This document shows positions 8,358 through 18,130 of a stretch of DNA of 64,000 nt, in pieces. Under the pieces are notes generated by a model, which was not told the DNA's origin, searched no databases, and saw nothing but the letters and a program-made list of their open reading frames with translations. The position numbers were made by a program, and so were the translations under genes. Within the stretch, counting starts at the first letter, position 1. Each line of letters opens with the position of its first letter. Source of the DNA: Granulicatella seriolae. Lineage in GTDB: Bacteria; Bacillota; Bacilli; Lactobacillales; Aerococcaceae. The stretch covers positions 1 through 64,000 of the forward strand of contig NZ_JANHNZ010000003.1 in the NCBI RefSeq assembly GCF_024543085.1, read 5' to 3'.

Positions 8358-9395
8358 ATGAAAGTAGAAGAATCGCTAAAGGTCATAAAGAATGGAAATA
8401 TAGCTAAGATCTATCTAGTTCTGGGGAAAGAACAGTATTTACAAAAAAAAGTTCGTAATTTTCTTTTGAATGAGATGATTGCTGAGGAAGATCAAGACTT
8501 GAATGTTGGAATCTACAATATGGAAGAAGTTTTGCTGCAAACAGCCTTAGCAGATGCAGAATCACTGCCCTTCTTTGGGGATAAACGACTAGTTTTCGTT
8601 GACCAACCTTATTTTTTAACTGGTGAGCGTGACAAAGCACGATTGGAACACAATATAGACAGCCTTCAAGACTATTTAACCAACCCATCTGAGACGACTA
8701 TTTTGGTTATGTTTGCGCCATATGAAAAATTAGACTCAAGAAAAAAAGTAGTTAAGATTCTTAAAAAGGTTGCAACTGTTATTGATGTTCAAGCACCAAC
8801 ACCAGCCGAACTAAAACATATCTTGAATGATCGTCTGCAAGAAGAAGAGATTCATATGACTAGCCAAAACAAAGAACTTCTTCTAGAAAAAACCGACTAT
8901 AACCTATCTATCCTCATGAATGAACTGGATAAATTAGCACTAGCTGCCTATGATTCCAAAGAGATTTCGGTTCAGATGATGGAGGACTTAGTATCTAAAA
9001 CGCTGGAACAGAATATTTTTGAACTCAATCAGGCAGTTCTGGATAGAAATGGTTACAGAGCTATTTCTATTTACAGAGACCTCTTGCTACAAAAAGAAGA
9101 TCCAATTAAGTTAAATGCTATCCTCCTGAATCAAATTCGCCTACTCTTACAACTTGCCTATTTGTCCAAACAAGGTTTTCATGAAGGGGATATACAGAAA
9201 AAATTAGGGATTCATCCTTACCGAATCAAGTTGGCTATGCAACAAGTTCGTAAATACCCGGTTAAACTTTTGGAGGGTGCCTATGCTGGTTTGGTAGAGA
9301 TTGAGTATGAGATGAAAACAGGCCGTGGGATTAAGGAAATTCAGTTTGAAATTTTCATTCTGAAATTCTGCCAACAATTAGCAGAGGTAAGATAG
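8358..9395 (+). CDS. holA: DNA polymerase III delta subunit
   Basis: Delta subunit of the clamp loader; it opens the beta clamp ring at the replication fork. About 345 residues, normal for HolA, with the AAA+-like fold but no usable P-loop, as in the family. Near the N-terminus VEESLKVIKNGNIAKIYLVL leads into the delta-type fold, and GKEQYLQKKV follows. The start at ATG 8358 is chosen because GGGGGAT lies just before it; in-frame ATGs at 8340 and 8346 lack a ribosome binding site. It lies 51 bp after comEC, an order (comEA-comEC-holA) common in Firmicutes. It converges on rpsT across a shared terminator. Confidence 0.95.
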   Translation: MKVEESLKVIKNGNIAKIYLVLGKEQYLQKKVRNFLLNEMIAEEDQDLNVGIYNMEEVLLQTALADAESLPFFGDKRLVFVDQPYFLTGERDKARLEHNIDSLQDYLTNPSETTILVMFAPYEKLDSRKKVVKILKKVATVIDVQAPTPAELKHILNDRLQEEEIHMTSQNKELLLEKTDYNLSILMNELDKLALAAYDSKEISVQMMEDLVSKTLEQNIFELNQAVLDRNGYRAISIYRDLLLQKEDPIKLNAILLNQIRLLLQLAYLSKQGFHEGDIQKKLGIHPYRIKLAMQQVRKYPVKLLEGAYAGLVEIEYEMKTGRGIKEIQFEIFILKFCQQLAEVR

Positions 9396-9427
9396 CTTCA
9401 TACAACTTAATAGTAAATAAAAAAATT

Positions 9428-9473
9428 GACCATAAAAAAAGCCTCACTATTTAGTGAGACAGATTTTATGGTC
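9428..9473. terminator. Bidirectional terminator between holA and rpsT
   Basis: An inner stem CTCACTA/TAGTGAG (9443-9449, 9452-9458) lies inside an outer pair GACCATAAAA (9428-9437) and TTTTATGGTC (9464-9473). Read on the minus strand, the inner stem is followed by a seven-T run that ends rpsT transcripts. The outer palindrome gives a usable terminator for holA on the plus strand as well. Confidence 0.85.
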
Positions 9474-9478
9474 ATTCA

Positions 9479-9733
9479 TTATTTGCTTAATTTAGCAGCT
9501 AAACGAGATTTGTCACGTGAAGCCTTGTTTTTGTGAATTAGACCTTTAGATGCAGCTCCATCAATAGCTTTGTGAGCAGCACGTAATAATTCTTCAACGT
9601 TTTCAGCGCCTTCAGCTACAGCAGTTTCAAATTTTTTGATAGCTGTACGCATAGCAGAAGTTTGAGAATTGTTAGCTAAAGTTGCTTTAGCGTTAGTACG
9701 AACACGTTTAATTTGTGATTCAATATTTGGCAA
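9479..9733 (-). CDS. rpsT: 30S ribosomal protein S20
   Basis: Primary 16S rRNA-binding protein of the small subunit. With a TTG start at 9733 it is 84 residues and begins [14 protein letters not shown], the usual start of this family in lactic acid bacteria. AGAGGGGTG lies 6-7 nt upstream of that TTG. A longer frame beginning at ATG 9760 has no ribosome binding site and would add nine unconserved residues. It is a single-gene unit with its own promoter (9797-9825) and terminator. Confidence 0.95.
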   Translation of the reverse strand: MPNIESQIKRVRTNAKATLANNSQTSAMRTAIKKFETAVAEGAENVEELLRAAHKAIDGAASKGLIHKNKASRDKSRLAAKLSK

Positions 9734-9796
9734 TGGGTTCACCCCTCTTTCAATCGACACTTTTTTATCACTGATCAGTTGTTTCCAACACGAGTT

Positions 9797-9825
9797 ATTA
9801 TACAGAAATAGATAGCCATTTGCAA
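9797..9825 (-). promoter_or_regulatory. rpsT promoter
   Basis: On the minus strand, -35 TTGCAA (9820-9825) and a perfect -10 TATAAT (9797-9802) are separated by 17 bp, about 64 nt upstream of the TTG start. Confidence 0.8.
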
Positions 9826-9913
9826 TAAAAAGAAAAAATTGATGTTGATTCAGTTGTATTTTTTTAAAAATTTCTTCTTTCTTTATTTGTCCTGACTATT
9901 AGTGCAATTTTTT

Positions 9914-9941
9914 TTGCGAAAATGTGTTCGAGTGGTATACT
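9914..9941 (+). promoter_or_regulatory. uvrB promoter with LexA (SOS) box
   Basis: CGAAAATGTGTTCG at 9917-9930 differs at one position from the Gram-positive LexA/DinR operator CGAAC-N4-GTTCG. It lies between a plausible -35 TTGCGA (9914-9919) and -10 TATACT (9936-9941), 16 bp apart. LexA bound here would block RNA polymerase, so uvrB is predicted to be DNA-damage inducible. Confidence 0.8.
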
Positions 9942-10001
9942 TGAATCTGTTGAAGGAAGCTTAATGAACGATTACGAATTAGAAGAGGAGTGGATGGTTT
10001 T

Positions 10002-11990
10002 ATGTTAGAAAAACAATTTCATCTGCAATCGGAATATAGTCCTCAAGGTGACCAACCACAAGCCATTAAGGAGTTGGTTGCTGGTCTTGAAGAAGGCAGG
10101 CGTGACCAAACCCTACTTGGAGCGACTGGTACGGGGAAGACCTTTACTATCGCCAATGTTATTCAAGAGGTCAATAAACCTACCTTGGTTCTGGCACACA
10201 ATAAAACATTGGCAGGGCAACTCTATGGGGAATTAAAAGAGTTCTTTCCGGATAATGCTGTTGAGTATTTTGTGTCCTATTATGATTACTACCAACCCGA
10301 AGCTTATGTTCCATCTAGCGATACTTACATTGAAAAAGAATCCAGTGTCAATGATGAGATAGATAAATTGCGTCATTCCGCCACTAGTTCATTACTTGAA
10401 AGAAGAGATGTCATTGTAGTGGCTTCGGTTTCATGTATTTATGGATTGGTAAATCCAGAAGATTACCGTGATCATGTGTTATCTATTCGTCAGGGAATGA
10501 CCATGGAACGCAATCAATTGTTACATCGCCTGGTCGAAATGCAATTTGAACGGAATGATATTGACTTCAGACGGGGAACCTTCCGGGTTAGGGGAGATGT
10601 GGTTGAGATTTTCTTGGCAGCGCATGACTCTTCTGCTATTCGTGTAGAATTTTTTGGAGATGAGATTGATCGAATTCGTGAAGTGGATGTACTAACTGGA
10701 GAGATCAAAGCCGATGTAGAACACGTGCCCATTTTCCCAGCGACTCACTTTGTGGCAAACGAGGTTCAAACTCGTCAAGCGGTTGAAACTATTCGAGCAG
10801 AGTTAGTCACACGCTTGGCTGAATTGCGGGCAGACAATAAACTACTAGAAGCCCAACGACTTGAACAAAGAACTAACTATGACTTGGAAATGTTGTTGGA
10901 GATGGGCTATTGTAACGGTATCGAGAACTACTCTAGACACATGGATGGTAGAGCTCCGGGACAAGCACCGTATACCTTGTTGGACTTCTTCCCTGAGGAT
11001 GCACTCTTTGTTATCGATGAGTCCCATATCACCATGTCACAAATTCGAGGCATGTACAATGGGGATAGGGCTAGAAAAGAACGTCTAATCGAATATGGCT
11101 TCCGTTTGCCAAGTGCTTTGGACAATCGTCCTCTGCGATTAGAAGAATTTGAAGAACACGTTCCTCAGATTATCTATATCTCTGCTACTCCGGGTCCATA
11201 TGAATTGGAGCGCACACCGCAAGTAACTCAACAAATCATTCGACCAACTGGTTTGTTAGATCCACCAATTGAAGTTCGTCCTATCAAGGGACAAATTGAT
11301 GATCTGGTTAGTGAGATTAATATACGAACTGAAAAGAATGAACGTGTCTTTATCACAACCTTGACCAAGAAGATGTCAGAGGACTTAACGGATTATTTGA
11401 AAGAAGTAGGTATCAAGGTTAAGTACCTGCATAGTGATATTAAAACACTGGAACGTACCGAAATCATTCGGAATCTGCGATTAGGTGAGTTTGATGTCTT
11501 GGTAGGGATTAACCTTTTGCGTGAAGGATTAGACGTACCAGAAGTCTCTCTAGTAGCTATTTTGGATGCGGATAAGGAAGGTTTCTTACGTAGTGAACGT
11601 TCCTTGGTTCAAACTATCGGACGTGCAGCTCGGAATGCTAATGGTCGGGTTATTATGTACGCTGACCACATTACAGATTCTATGCAGCGAGCGATTGATG
11701 AAACCAATCGTCGTAGAGAAATTCAAGAAGCCTACAACCAAGAGCATGGCATTACGCCAACGACTATCTTGAAAGACATTCGAGATTTGATTTCCATTAC
11801 CCATGCCGTTGAAAAAGTAGCCGAAGTGGATAACATGTATGACTTCAAATCTATGACGACACCAAAACGTCGTGAAGTGATTGAACATATGGAATTAGAG
11901 ATGCGTGCCGCTGCTAAAGATTTGAATTTTGAACGAGCAGCCGAGATGAGAGATTTCATCTTAGAATTGCGAGCACAATATAAGTTGTAA
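10002..11990 (+). CDS. uvrB: Excinuclease ABC subunit B
   Basis: Damage-verification helicase of nucleotide excision repair; it receives the lesion from UvrA and recruits UvrC. About 662 residues, normal. Visible: Walker A GATGTGKT (about 39-46), the beta-hairpin [20 protein letters not shown] (about 88-107), the DEAD-like VIDESH (about 335), helicase motif [11 protein letters not shown] (about 540) and a C-terminal UVR domain that contacts UvrC. The start ATG 10002 gives [20 protein letters not shown], which fits the family; GTG 9990 overlaps the GAGGAG ribosome binding site. Controlled by the SOS box above. No uvrA follows in the window. Confidence 0.97.
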   Translation: MLEKQFHLQSEYSPQGDQPQAIKELVAGLEEGRRDQTLLGATGTGKTFTIANVIQEVNKPTLVLAHNKTLAGQLYGELKEFFPDNAVEYFVSYYDYYQPEAYVPSSDTYIEKESSVNDEIDKLRHSATSSLLERRDVIVVASVSCIYGLVNPEDYRDHVLSIRQGMTMERNQLLHRLVEMQFERNDIDFRRGTFRVRGDVVEIFLAAHDSSAIRVEFFGDEIDRIREVDVLTGEIKADVEHVPIFPATHFVANEVQTRQAVETIRAELVTRLAELRADNKLLEAQRLEQRTNYDLEMLLEMGYCNGIENYSRHMDGRAPGQAPYTLLDFFPEDALFVIDESHITMSQIRGMYNGDRARKERLIEYGFRLPSALDNRPLRLEEFEEHVPQIIYISATPGPYELERTPQVTQQIIRPTGLLDPPIEVRPIKGQIDDLVSEINIRTEKNERVFITTLTKKMSEDLTDYLKEVGIKVKYLHSDIKTLERTEIIRNLRLGEFDVLVGINLLREGLDVPEVSLVAILDADKEGFLRSERSLVQTIGRAARNANGRVIMYADHITDSMQRAIDETNRRREIQEAYNQEHGITPTTILKDIRDLISITHAVEKVAEVDNMYDFKSMTTPKRREVIEHMELEMRAAAKDLNFERAAEMRDFILELRAQYKL

Positions 11991-12077
11991 AAGAGCAGCC
12001 GCAATAAGTACTTACTTTTCTAAGTTTTTCAGAGAAATAGCTTGCTTTTTGCAGCCATTTAAGATAATCTTTTAATG

Positions 12078-12140
12078 TGCATTAGTGCATAGACCCTACA
12101 CTCGGTTTTGCGAGTCACCAACGTTTTACTCAGTATAGGG
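12078..12140 (+). promoter_or_regulatory. Structured rpsO leader, probable S15 autoregulatory element
   Basis: A hairpin TGCA-TTAG-TGCA (12078-12089) is followed by CCCTA (12094-12098) pairing with TAGGG (12136-12140). That pair encloses ACTCG (12100-12104) pairing with CGAGT (12111-12115). The ribosome binding site (AAGAGAGGTG) lies a few bases later. S15 represses its own translation through leader structures in several bacterial groups; binding here is inferred from position and folding only. Confidence 0.55.
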
Positions 12141-12169
12141 CATATTAAAGAAAGAGAGGTGTTTTAGAG

Positions 12170-12439
12170 ATGGCAATTTCTAAAGAAAAGAAAAACGAAA
12201 TCATCAGCGAATACGCAACACACGAAGGAGATACTGGTTCTCCAGAAGTACAAATTGCTGTATTAACTTATGAAATCAACCATTTGAATGAACATATCCG
12301 TGTTCACAAAAAAGACCATCATTCACAACGTGGATTGATGAAGAAAATTGGTCACCGTCGTAACTTATTAGTTTACTTACGTGAAAAAGACGTTCAACGT
12401 TACCGTGACCTAATTCAACGTTTAGGTTTACGTCGTTAA
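12170..12439 (+). CDS. rpsO: 30S ribosomal protein S15
   Basis: Small-subunit protein that binds the central domain of 16S rRNA. 89 residues, exactly the usual length, with the conserved [11 protein letters not shown] (about 22-32) and HRRNLLVYL (about 67-75) stretches. ATG 12170 follows AGAGAGGTG. It is preceded by a structured leader and followed by a terminator hairpin 17 bp after the stop, then by pnp, the conserved rpsO-pnp order. Confidence 0.97.
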   Translation: MAISKEKKNEIISEYATHEGDTGSPEVQIAVLTYEINHLNEHIRVHKKDHHSQRGLMKKIGHRRNLLVYLREKDVQRYRDLIQRLGLRR

Positions 12440-12455
12440 TCCTAATGCCATTAAA

Positions 12456-12494
12456 GCGGGATTCATACACTATGCTATGGGTCTCGCCTTTTTT
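12456..12494 (+). terminator. Terminator between rpsO and pnp
   Basis: GCGGGATTCATA (12456-12467) pairs with TATGGGTCTCGC (12476-12487), using two wobble pairs, followed by CTTTTTT. It separates most rpsO transcripts from pnp. Confidence 0.75.
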
Positions 12495-12545
12495 GATGAA
12501 ATCTAACGACAAAAAATACCCTTGGGAACTTTTAATCACACTTAC

Positions 12546-12596
12546 TTTACAAATGTTAGTTTGTAAAAGCCGTTTTTTATCGATTAACATTTGTAA
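12546..12596 (+). promoter_or_regulatory. pnp leader with alternative hairpins
   Basis: TTACAAATGTTA (12547-12558) is a perfect 12-bp inverted repeat of TAACATTTGTAA (12585-12596). The first arm can instead pair with TTTGTAA (12560-12566) in a small hairpin followed by a T-run (12573-12578). The two folds exclude each other, which resembles an attenuator. PNPase is known to control its own mRNA through leader cleavage in E. coli; a link to that mechanism here is inferred. Confidence 0.5.
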
Positions 12597-12637
12597 TAGT
12601 AGGTTTAAAAGATTTCTCAAAAGAAAAGGAGCAATAT

Positions 12638-14749
12638 ATGTCAGAGAAAAAAGTATACTCATATGAATGGGGCGGAAGACTTCTTCAAGTCGAAATCGGC
12701 CAACTTGCTAAGCAAGCAAATGGAGCCGTATTGGTTCGTTACGGCGATACAGTTGTCTTAACAGCAGCAGTAGGCTCTAAGAAACCAAAAGATACAGACT
12801 TTTTCCCACTAACCGTTAACTATGAAGAAAAAATGTATTCTGTTGGTAAAATCCCAGGAGGCTTTATCAAACGTGAAGGTCGTCCAAGTGAACGTGCAAC
12901 TTTAACAGCTCGTTTGATTGACCGCCCAATCCGTCCAATGTTTGCAGAAGGATTTAGAAATGAAGTCCAAATCACCAACACCGTTATGTCTGTTGAGCAA
13001 GATTGTTCTCCAGAAATGGCAGCAATGTTTGGTTCTTCTCTAGCTTTATGTATTTCAGATATTCCATTTGATGGACCAATTGCTGGAGTAGATGTTGGTC
13101 GTGTTAATGGCGAATATGTGATTAACCCAACTGTTGAACAAAGAGAGTTATCTGATATTGACTTGACAGTGGCAGGTACTGCGACAGCTATCAATATGGT
13201 GGAAAGTTCAGCACAAGAAGTTTCTGAAGAAGATATGCTAGGGGCTTTGTTATTTGGTCACGAAGAGATCAAACGATTAGTAGCTTTCCAAAATGAGATT
13301 GCGGCACAAGTTGGCAAACCTAAAATGGATATTGAACTATTAACTTTTGATTCAGAGATTGAATTGCAAGTAAAAGACTTATTCAGTCAAGCCATGGTTC
13401 ATGCTATTCAAACAGAAGAAAAATTAGCTCGTGAAGAAAACATTGAAAAAGTGAAAGATGCTGCTAAATTGCATTTTGAAACAGTTTTAGCTGAAGAAGA
13501 AAATGCAGCAAACTTGATGAAACAAGTTGCTCAATTAGTAGAAAATCTAGAAAAAGATGAAGTTCGTCGTTTAATCACCGTTGAAAAAATCAGACCTGAT
13601 GGCCGTCAAATCGACGAAATTCGTCCATTGGCTTCTGAAGTAGGCTTATTGCCACGTGTTCATGGATCTGGATTATTTACTAGAGGACAAACACAAGCTC
13701 TTACAGCAGCAACTCTAGCTCCATTAGGTGAGTCTCAAGTCATTGACGGCTTAGGGATTGAAGATGGCAAACGATTCATCCACCACTACAATTTCCCACA
13801 ATTCTCTGTCGGCTCAACAGGTCGTGCAGGTAGTCCAGGTCGTCGTGAAATTGGTCATGGAGCTCTTGGAGAAAGAGCCTTAAAACAAGTTATTCCTGAT
13901 CCAGAGGCTTTCCCTTATACTATTCGCTTGGTTTCTGAAGTACTAGAATCTAACGGTTCTTCTTCTCAAGCAAGTATCTGTGCTGGAACGCTAGCATTGA
14001 TGGATGCTGGTGTGCCTATTAAAGCACCAGTAGCTGGGATTGCTATGGGATTGGTTTCAGATGGTGAAAACTATACTGTTTTGACAGACATTCAAGGGTT
14101 GGAAGACCATTTAGGTGATATGGACTTTAAAGTTGCTGGAACCAAAGAAGGTATCACTGCACTTCAAATGGATATCAAGATTCAAGGAATTACAGAACAA
14201 ATCTTAACTGAAGCTCTAAGCCAAGCTAAAAAAGCTCGTTTCGAAATCCTAGACCAATTAACGTCAACCTTAGCGCAACCACGCCCAGAATTGAGCCCAT
14301 ATGCACCTAAGATTGAAATGATTCATATTGCTCCTGACAAGATTAAAGTGGTTATCGGTCGTGGTGGAGACACCATTAACAGTATCATTGACGAAACAGG
14401 TGTTAAGATTGACATCGACCAAGATGGAAATATCTCAATTGCCTCAACGGACTACGATATGATTCAACGTGCTAAGACCATTATTGAAGATTTAACTCGT
14501 GACATCGAAGTTGGCCAAGTTTACCAAGGTACCGTTAAACGTATCGAAAAATTCGGAGCTTTCGTAGAAATCAGCAAAGGAAAAGATGGATTACTGCACA
14601 TTTCTGAAATTGCTCACGAAAGAATTGCCAAAGTAGAAGATGTTCTAAAACTTGGGGATACTATCAAGGTGAAAGTCATCGAAATCGACCGCCAAGGCCG
14701 TATCAATCTGTCTGCTACAGTATTGATTGAAAAGCCTGAAGCAAAATAA
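12638..14749 (+). CDS. pnp: Polyribonucleotide nucleotidyltransferase (PNPase)
   Basis: Phosphorolytic 3'-5' exoribonuclease, a trimeric core enzyme of mRNA decay. 703 residues, normal. Two RNase PH-like domains (about 10-215 and 310-545) flank an alpha-helical linker. The second holds the conserved [10 protein letters not shown] (about 396-405) and SNGSSSQAS (about 434-442). A KH domain ([17 protein letters not shown], about 570-586) and an S1 domain ([12 protein letters not shown], about 647-658) follow. The strong AAAGGAG site lies 8 nt before ATG 12638. Its leader contains mutually exclusive hairpins. Confidence 0.98.
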   Translation: MSEKKVYSYEWGGRLLQVEIGQLAKQANGAVLVRYGDTVVLTAAVGSKKPKDTDFFPLTVNYEEKMYSVGKIPGGFIKREGRPSERATLTARLIDRPIRPMFAEGFRNEVQITNTVMSVEQDCSPEMAAMFGSSLALCISDIPFDGPIAGVDVGRVNGEYVINPTVEQRELSDIDLTVAGTATAINMVESSAQEVSEEDMLGALLFGHEEIKRLVAFQNEIAAQVGKPKMDIELLTFDSEIELQVKDLFSQAMVHAIQTEEKLAREENIEKVKDAAKLHFETVLAEEENAANLMKQVAQLVENLEKDEVRRLITVEKIRPDGRQIDEIRPLASEVGLLPRVHGSGLFTRGQTQALTAATLAPLGESQVIDGLGIEDGKRFIHHYNFPQFSVGSTGRAGSPGRREIGHGALGERALKQVIPDPEAFPYTIRLVSEVLESNGSSSQASICAGTLALMDAGVPIKAPVAGIAMGLVSDGENYTVLTDIQGLEDHLGDMDFKVAGTKEGITALQMDIKIQGITEQILTEALSQAKKARFEILDQLTSTLAQPRPELSPYAPKIEMIHIAPDKIKVVIGRGGDTINSIIDETGVKIDIDQDGNISIASTDYDMIQRAKTIIEDLTRDIEVGQVYQGTVKRIEKFGAFVEISKGKDGLLHISEIAHERIAKVEDVLKLGDTIKVKVIEIDRQGRINLSATVLIEKPEAK

Positions 14750-14765
14750 TAGAAAACGATAAGAG

Positions 14766-14799
14766 TGCTACGAATCAGTTTTGATTTGTAGCATTTTTT
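14766..14799 (+). terminator. pnp terminator
   Basis: TGCTACGAATCA (14766-14777) pairs with TGATTTGTAGCA (14782-14793), followed by six T. It is a strong intrinsic terminator and ends about 20 bp before repeat R2. Confidence 0.88.
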
Positions 14800-14820
14800 G
14801 TTCATGTAAGCCATGGAGAT

Positions 14821-15067
14821 GGGGCTGGGCAAAATGTCCAAATGGTAACCAAATAAAATAGTTCCCCAGAAATCTAACAGAAATGGGAACGGTGGCATTG
14901 CCGTGAGCCTAGCTCTCACTGGCTTAGCTGTCTACGTGGCTGTAATCGGCTGAAGCCGAATCATCCACTGTGCGTCAGCTATGCTTTACACCGATATTTC
15001 GGATAGATTTCTGGGGAACTATTTTATGTTTTGAATGCTTTTATATTATTACAGACTTTTTGTCCCC
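14821..15067 (+). repeat. R2: dispersed long-hairpin element, copy 2
   Basis: Inner arms 14853-14884 and 14996-15027 pair at 30 of 32 positions. The 111-nt core (14885-14995) is nearly the same as in R1 and R5. Outer flanks GGGGCTGGGCAAAATGTC and GACTTTTTGTCCCC pair in part. The flanks also match those of R4 (inverted at 40941-41193), so R2 and R4 are homologous over about 250 bp. The rest of the pnp-asd gap (15068-15254) is AT-rich, and I see only the asd ribosome binding site in it. Confidence 0.92.
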
Positions 15068-15254
15068 CTTATTTGACCATTTGCAGATGCAAAATTTTCA
15101 TAAGACAAATATTTTCATGTTCATACTCCTTTATAATGAGCAAATGACGTCATAATATGGTATCCTTATTAGAAGAATATTCAAATTGTATAGTTTGTTT
15201 AGATAAGGGTTAACTTAATAGATGAATAATGAATTCTAACCATGGAGGTAAACA

Positions 15255-16307
15255 ATGAAAAGTGAATATACTATTGCTCTTGTTGGTGCAAGTGGAGCAG
15301 TTGGACAGAAGGTAATTGAAGGTTTAGAAGCCGTTAACTTCCAAATCAAAAACTTACGGCCATTAGCATCAAAACGCTCAGCGGGCAAGTCAATTACGTT
15401 TAAAGGGCAAGAGATTGTCATTGAAGAACTGGTTGAGTCATCCTTTGATAATGTAGACATTGCTATTTTTAGTGCTGGTGGAAGTGTTTCTAAGAAATTT
15501 GCGCCTATCGCTGCTAGAGCTGGTGCGGTTGTTATCGATAACACCAGTGCCTTTCGTATGGACCCAGATGTGCCTTTAGTCGTTCCAGAGGTGAATGAAC
15601 ACGCCCTCAAACATCACAACGGTATTATTGCCAACCCAAATTGTTCAACCATACAGATGATGGTGGCACTAGAGCCTATCAGGCAAGCGTTTGGCTTAAA
15701 GAGAATTATTGTCTCAACTTACCAAGCTGTTAGTGGTGCAGGACTTCAAGCAGTGAAAGAATTGGAAGACCAAACCAAAGCCTATTTGAATGGGGAGGAC
15801 TTAGTAGCAAATATCTTACCTTCGAGTTCAGATAAAAAACATTACCCTATTGCCTTTAATGCCTTACCGCAAATAGATCTCTTTGACCAGGACGGTTACA
15901 CATTTGAGGAATGGAAAATGATCAATGAATCTAAGAAAATCTTAGAGGATCCAACGTTAAGTGTTGCTGCGACTTGTGTTAGAATTCCCGTTGCATCAGG
16001 ACATTCTGAGTCAGTTTATATTGAGTTGGAGAAGGCAGGTATCACTGTTAAGGAGATCCAGCAGGTTTTATCAAATGCACCGGGTGTTATTTTACAAGAC
16101 GACCCTAGCCAACAAGTCTATCCAACAGCGTTGACATCGATAGGAAAAACGGAAACCTTTGTTGGTAGAATTCGTAAAGACTTAGATGTGGAAACAGGCT
16201 TCCATATGTGGATTGTTTCAGACAATCTCTTAAAAGGGGCTGCCAGCAACAGTATTCAAATAGCTGAAAGTTTAATCAAACTAGATTTAGTACATGGAGC
16301 CAATTAG
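15255..16307 (+). CDS. asd: Aspartate-semialdehyde dehydrogenase
   Basis: NADPH-dependent reduction of aspartyl-4-phosphate to aspartate-4-semialdehyde, the branch point to lysine/diaminopimelate, threonine and methionine. 350 residues, normal. Visible: the N-terminal Rossmann motif [15 protein letters not shown] (about 9-23), the active-site Cys in NPNCSTIQM (about 127-135), [10 protein letters not shown] (about 166-175) and the substrate-binding [11 protein letters not shown] (about 246-256). ATG 15255 follows ATGGAGGTAAAC. rnjB follows 72 bp later on the same strand. No dapA is present. Confidence 0.96.
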   Translation: MKSEYTIALVGASGAVGQKVIEGLEAVNFQIKNLRPLASKRSAGKSITFKGQEIVIEELVESSFDNVDIAIFSAGGSVSKKFAPIAARAGAVVIDNTSAFRMDPDVPLVVPEVNEHALKHHNGIIANPNCSTIQMMVALEPIRQAFGLKRIIVSTYQAVSGAGLQAVKELEDQTKAYLNGEDLVANILPSSSDKKHYPIAFNALPQIDLFDQDGYTFEEWKMINESKKILEDPTLSVAATCVRIPVASGHSESVYIELEKAGITVKEIQQVLSNAPGVILQDDPSQQVYPTALTSIGKTETFVGRIRKDLDVETGFHMWIVSDNLLKGAASNSIQIAESLIKLDLVHGAN

Positions 16308-16379
16308 TGTCTCCAAACAATTTTATATTCAAATAAACAGTCTTACATATAAGACTAGATAAGAAAAACGAGGTGAACC

Positions 16380-18059
16380 ATGAGTTCAATTAAAATTATT
16401 GCCCTTGGTGGGGTAAGAGAAAATGGAAAAAGTTTGTATGTAGTAGAAGTAGATGAAGACATCTTTGTATTGGATTGTGGTCTGGTCTATCCAGAAGATG
16501 AATTATTAGGAATTGATGTGGTCATTCCTGACTTCACTTACTTAGAAGAAAATAAAAATCGCATTGCTGGGGTGTTTTTATCTCATGGACATGCGGATGC
16601 TGTAGGAGCACTACCTTACTTCCTACAAAATATTGATGCGCCAGTTTTTGGGACTGAGTTAACCATTGCTCTGGCCAAATTGTTTGTGGAGTCATCAGGT
16701 TTAGTCAAAAATTTTGATGATTACCATGTCATTAATGAAAATACGGAAATTGATTTTGGGAAAACGATGGTTCGTTTTTTTAAAACTACCCATACTATCC
16801 CTGATTCAGTAGCTATTGTCATTAAAACGGATGATGGCAATATTGTATACACTGGTGACTTTAAATTTGATCAAAGTGCGACTATTGAGTATCAAAGTAA
16901 TTTTGGGAAAATTACCGATATCGGTGAGGACTATGTTTTAGCCCTCTTGAGTGATTCTAGTGACGCTGAAAGCCCTGTTGAAAATATTAGTGACCGTCGA
17001 ATTGCTGAAGGGATGCTAGATACTTTTAGAAATGCGTCAGGTCGTATTATTGTTGCCTGTGTTGCTAGCAACATTTTGCGGATTCAGCAAGTCTTCAATG
17101 CTGCACAAGAGTCAGGTCGCAAGATTTTCCTAACAGGTGTTGAATTGGAAGAAATTGTGGATATCGCTATCAGATTGCACAAACTAACCGTTCCATCACC
17201 AGATTTGATTGTTACTGCTAAGGAAATGAAAAACTTACCAGATGAAAAATTGGTTGTCTTAGAAACGGGTAACGCCGGTGAGCCAATCAAAGCCTTACAA
17301 AAAATGGCACTAGGACGTCATAAACAGATTAACCTACATCAAGGAGACTTGGTTTATATTGCCACAACTCCTTCTATCGCCATGGAAACAGCTTTAGCTC
17401 GTACCAAGGATATGATTTATCGAGCGGAAGCAGAAGTTTTCGAAATGGCTAGTATGAGTAAGGCAAGTGGGCATGCAACACCTAATGATTTAAAACTTAT
17501 GATCAACTTCCTGCAACCAACATTCTTTATCCCGGTTCAAGGAGAATACCGCAACCTACTCGCTCATGCTGAGTTGGCAAACGAATTAGGTATCCCTTAT
17601 AAAAATATCTACATTCCTGGTAAGGGAGATATTATCGAGATTAAAAATGGTAGAATGAATGCTGCTGGACAAGTGCCAGCTGGTAATGTATTGGTGGATG
17701 GAATTGGTGTGGGTGACATTGGAAATATTGTCCTGAAAGACCGTAAAATTCTATCCGAAGATGGTATTTTTGTGGCTGTGGTCACCATTTCTCGCCGTCT
17801 TGGAAAAATTTTGACTGGCCCTCAAATTGTATCCCGTGGTTTTGTCTACATGAAAACCAGTGAGGACCTCTTACAAGAGTCTTCTGACATTGTTCGTGAG
17901 GTAGTCGAAGCCAATCTAGCTCAAAGCGACTTTGAGTGGCCAAGGCTAAAACAAGAGGTTAGGGATTCCCTAAGCCGATACTTGTTTGATAAAACCAAAC
18001 GTAGACCGGTAATCCTTCCAATTATTATGGAAGCATCCAACTATCAAAAAAATAACTAA
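16380..18059 (+). CDS. rnjB: Ribonuclease J2 (degenerate active site)
   Basis: Metallo-beta-lactamase/beta-CASP RNase that partners RNase J1 in mRNA decay and maturation. 559 residues, normal. The metal-binding motif HxHxDH is replaced by HGHADA (about 67-72), so the last His is missing; the preceding residue is Ala. Later motifs remain (TGDFKFDQ about 157, SGHAT about 361, PVQGEYR about 383), and the C-terminus KTKRRPVILPIIME is typical of J2. Altered catalytic residues are known for J2 in streptococci and enterococci, where it is thought to support J1. Start ATG 16380 after a GAGGTG site. RNase J1 is not in the window. Confidence 0.9.
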   Translation: MSSIKIIALGGVRENGKSLYVVEVDEDIFVLDCGLVYPEDELLGIDVVIPDFTYLEENKNRIAGVFLSHGHADAVGALPYFLQNIDAPVFGTELTIALAKLFVESSGLVKNFDDYHVINENTEIDFGKTMVRFFKTTHTIPDSVAIVIKTDDGNIVYTGDFKFDQSATIEYQSNFGKITDIGEDYVLALLSDSSDAESPVENISDRRIAEGMLDTFRNASGRIIVACVASNILRIQQVFNAAQESGRKIFLTGVELEEIVDIAIRLHKLTVPSPDLIVTAKEMKNLPDEKLVVLETGNAGEPIKALQKMALGRHKQINLHQGDLVYIATTPSIAMETALARTKDMIYRAEAEVFEMASMSKASGHATPNDLKLMINFLQPTFFIPVQGEYRNLLAHAELANELGIPYKNIYIPGKGDIIEIKNGRMNAAGQVPAGNVLVDGIGVGDIGNIVLKDRKILSEDGIFVAVVTISRRLGKILTGPQIVSRGFVYMKTSEDLLQESSDIVREVVEANLAQSDFEWPRLKQEVRDSLSRYLFDKTKRRPVILPIIMEASNYQKNN

Positions 18060-18066
18060 AATTAAA

Positions 18067-18108
18067 AAGAGCAAAGCCAGTCCAATCGTCATGGCTGGCT
18101 TTACTCTT
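18067..18108. terminator. Inverted repeat after rnjB
   Basis: AAGAG plus AAAGCCAG (18067-18071, 18073-18080) pairs with CTGGCTTT plus CTCTT (18095-18102, 18104-18108), with one mismatch. No T-run follows on the plus strand; on the minus strand the right side is followed by a short T-rich stretch. It may be a weak terminator or a 3'-end stabiliser. I checked it as a thiamine riboswitch for thiT and saw no such motif. Confidence 0.5.
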
Positions 18109-18130
18109 ATAGGATTTAAAGGAGATTTAT

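Noticed and set aside
10514-13194. Antisense frames within uvrB and pnp
   Set aside because: They lack ribosome binding sites and recognisable domains and follow the codon pattern of the real genes on the other strand.
18067-18130. TPP riboswitch before thiT
   Set aside because: Only a simple inverted repeat fits in the 71-bp gap; none of the conserved TPP aptamer sequence is seen.
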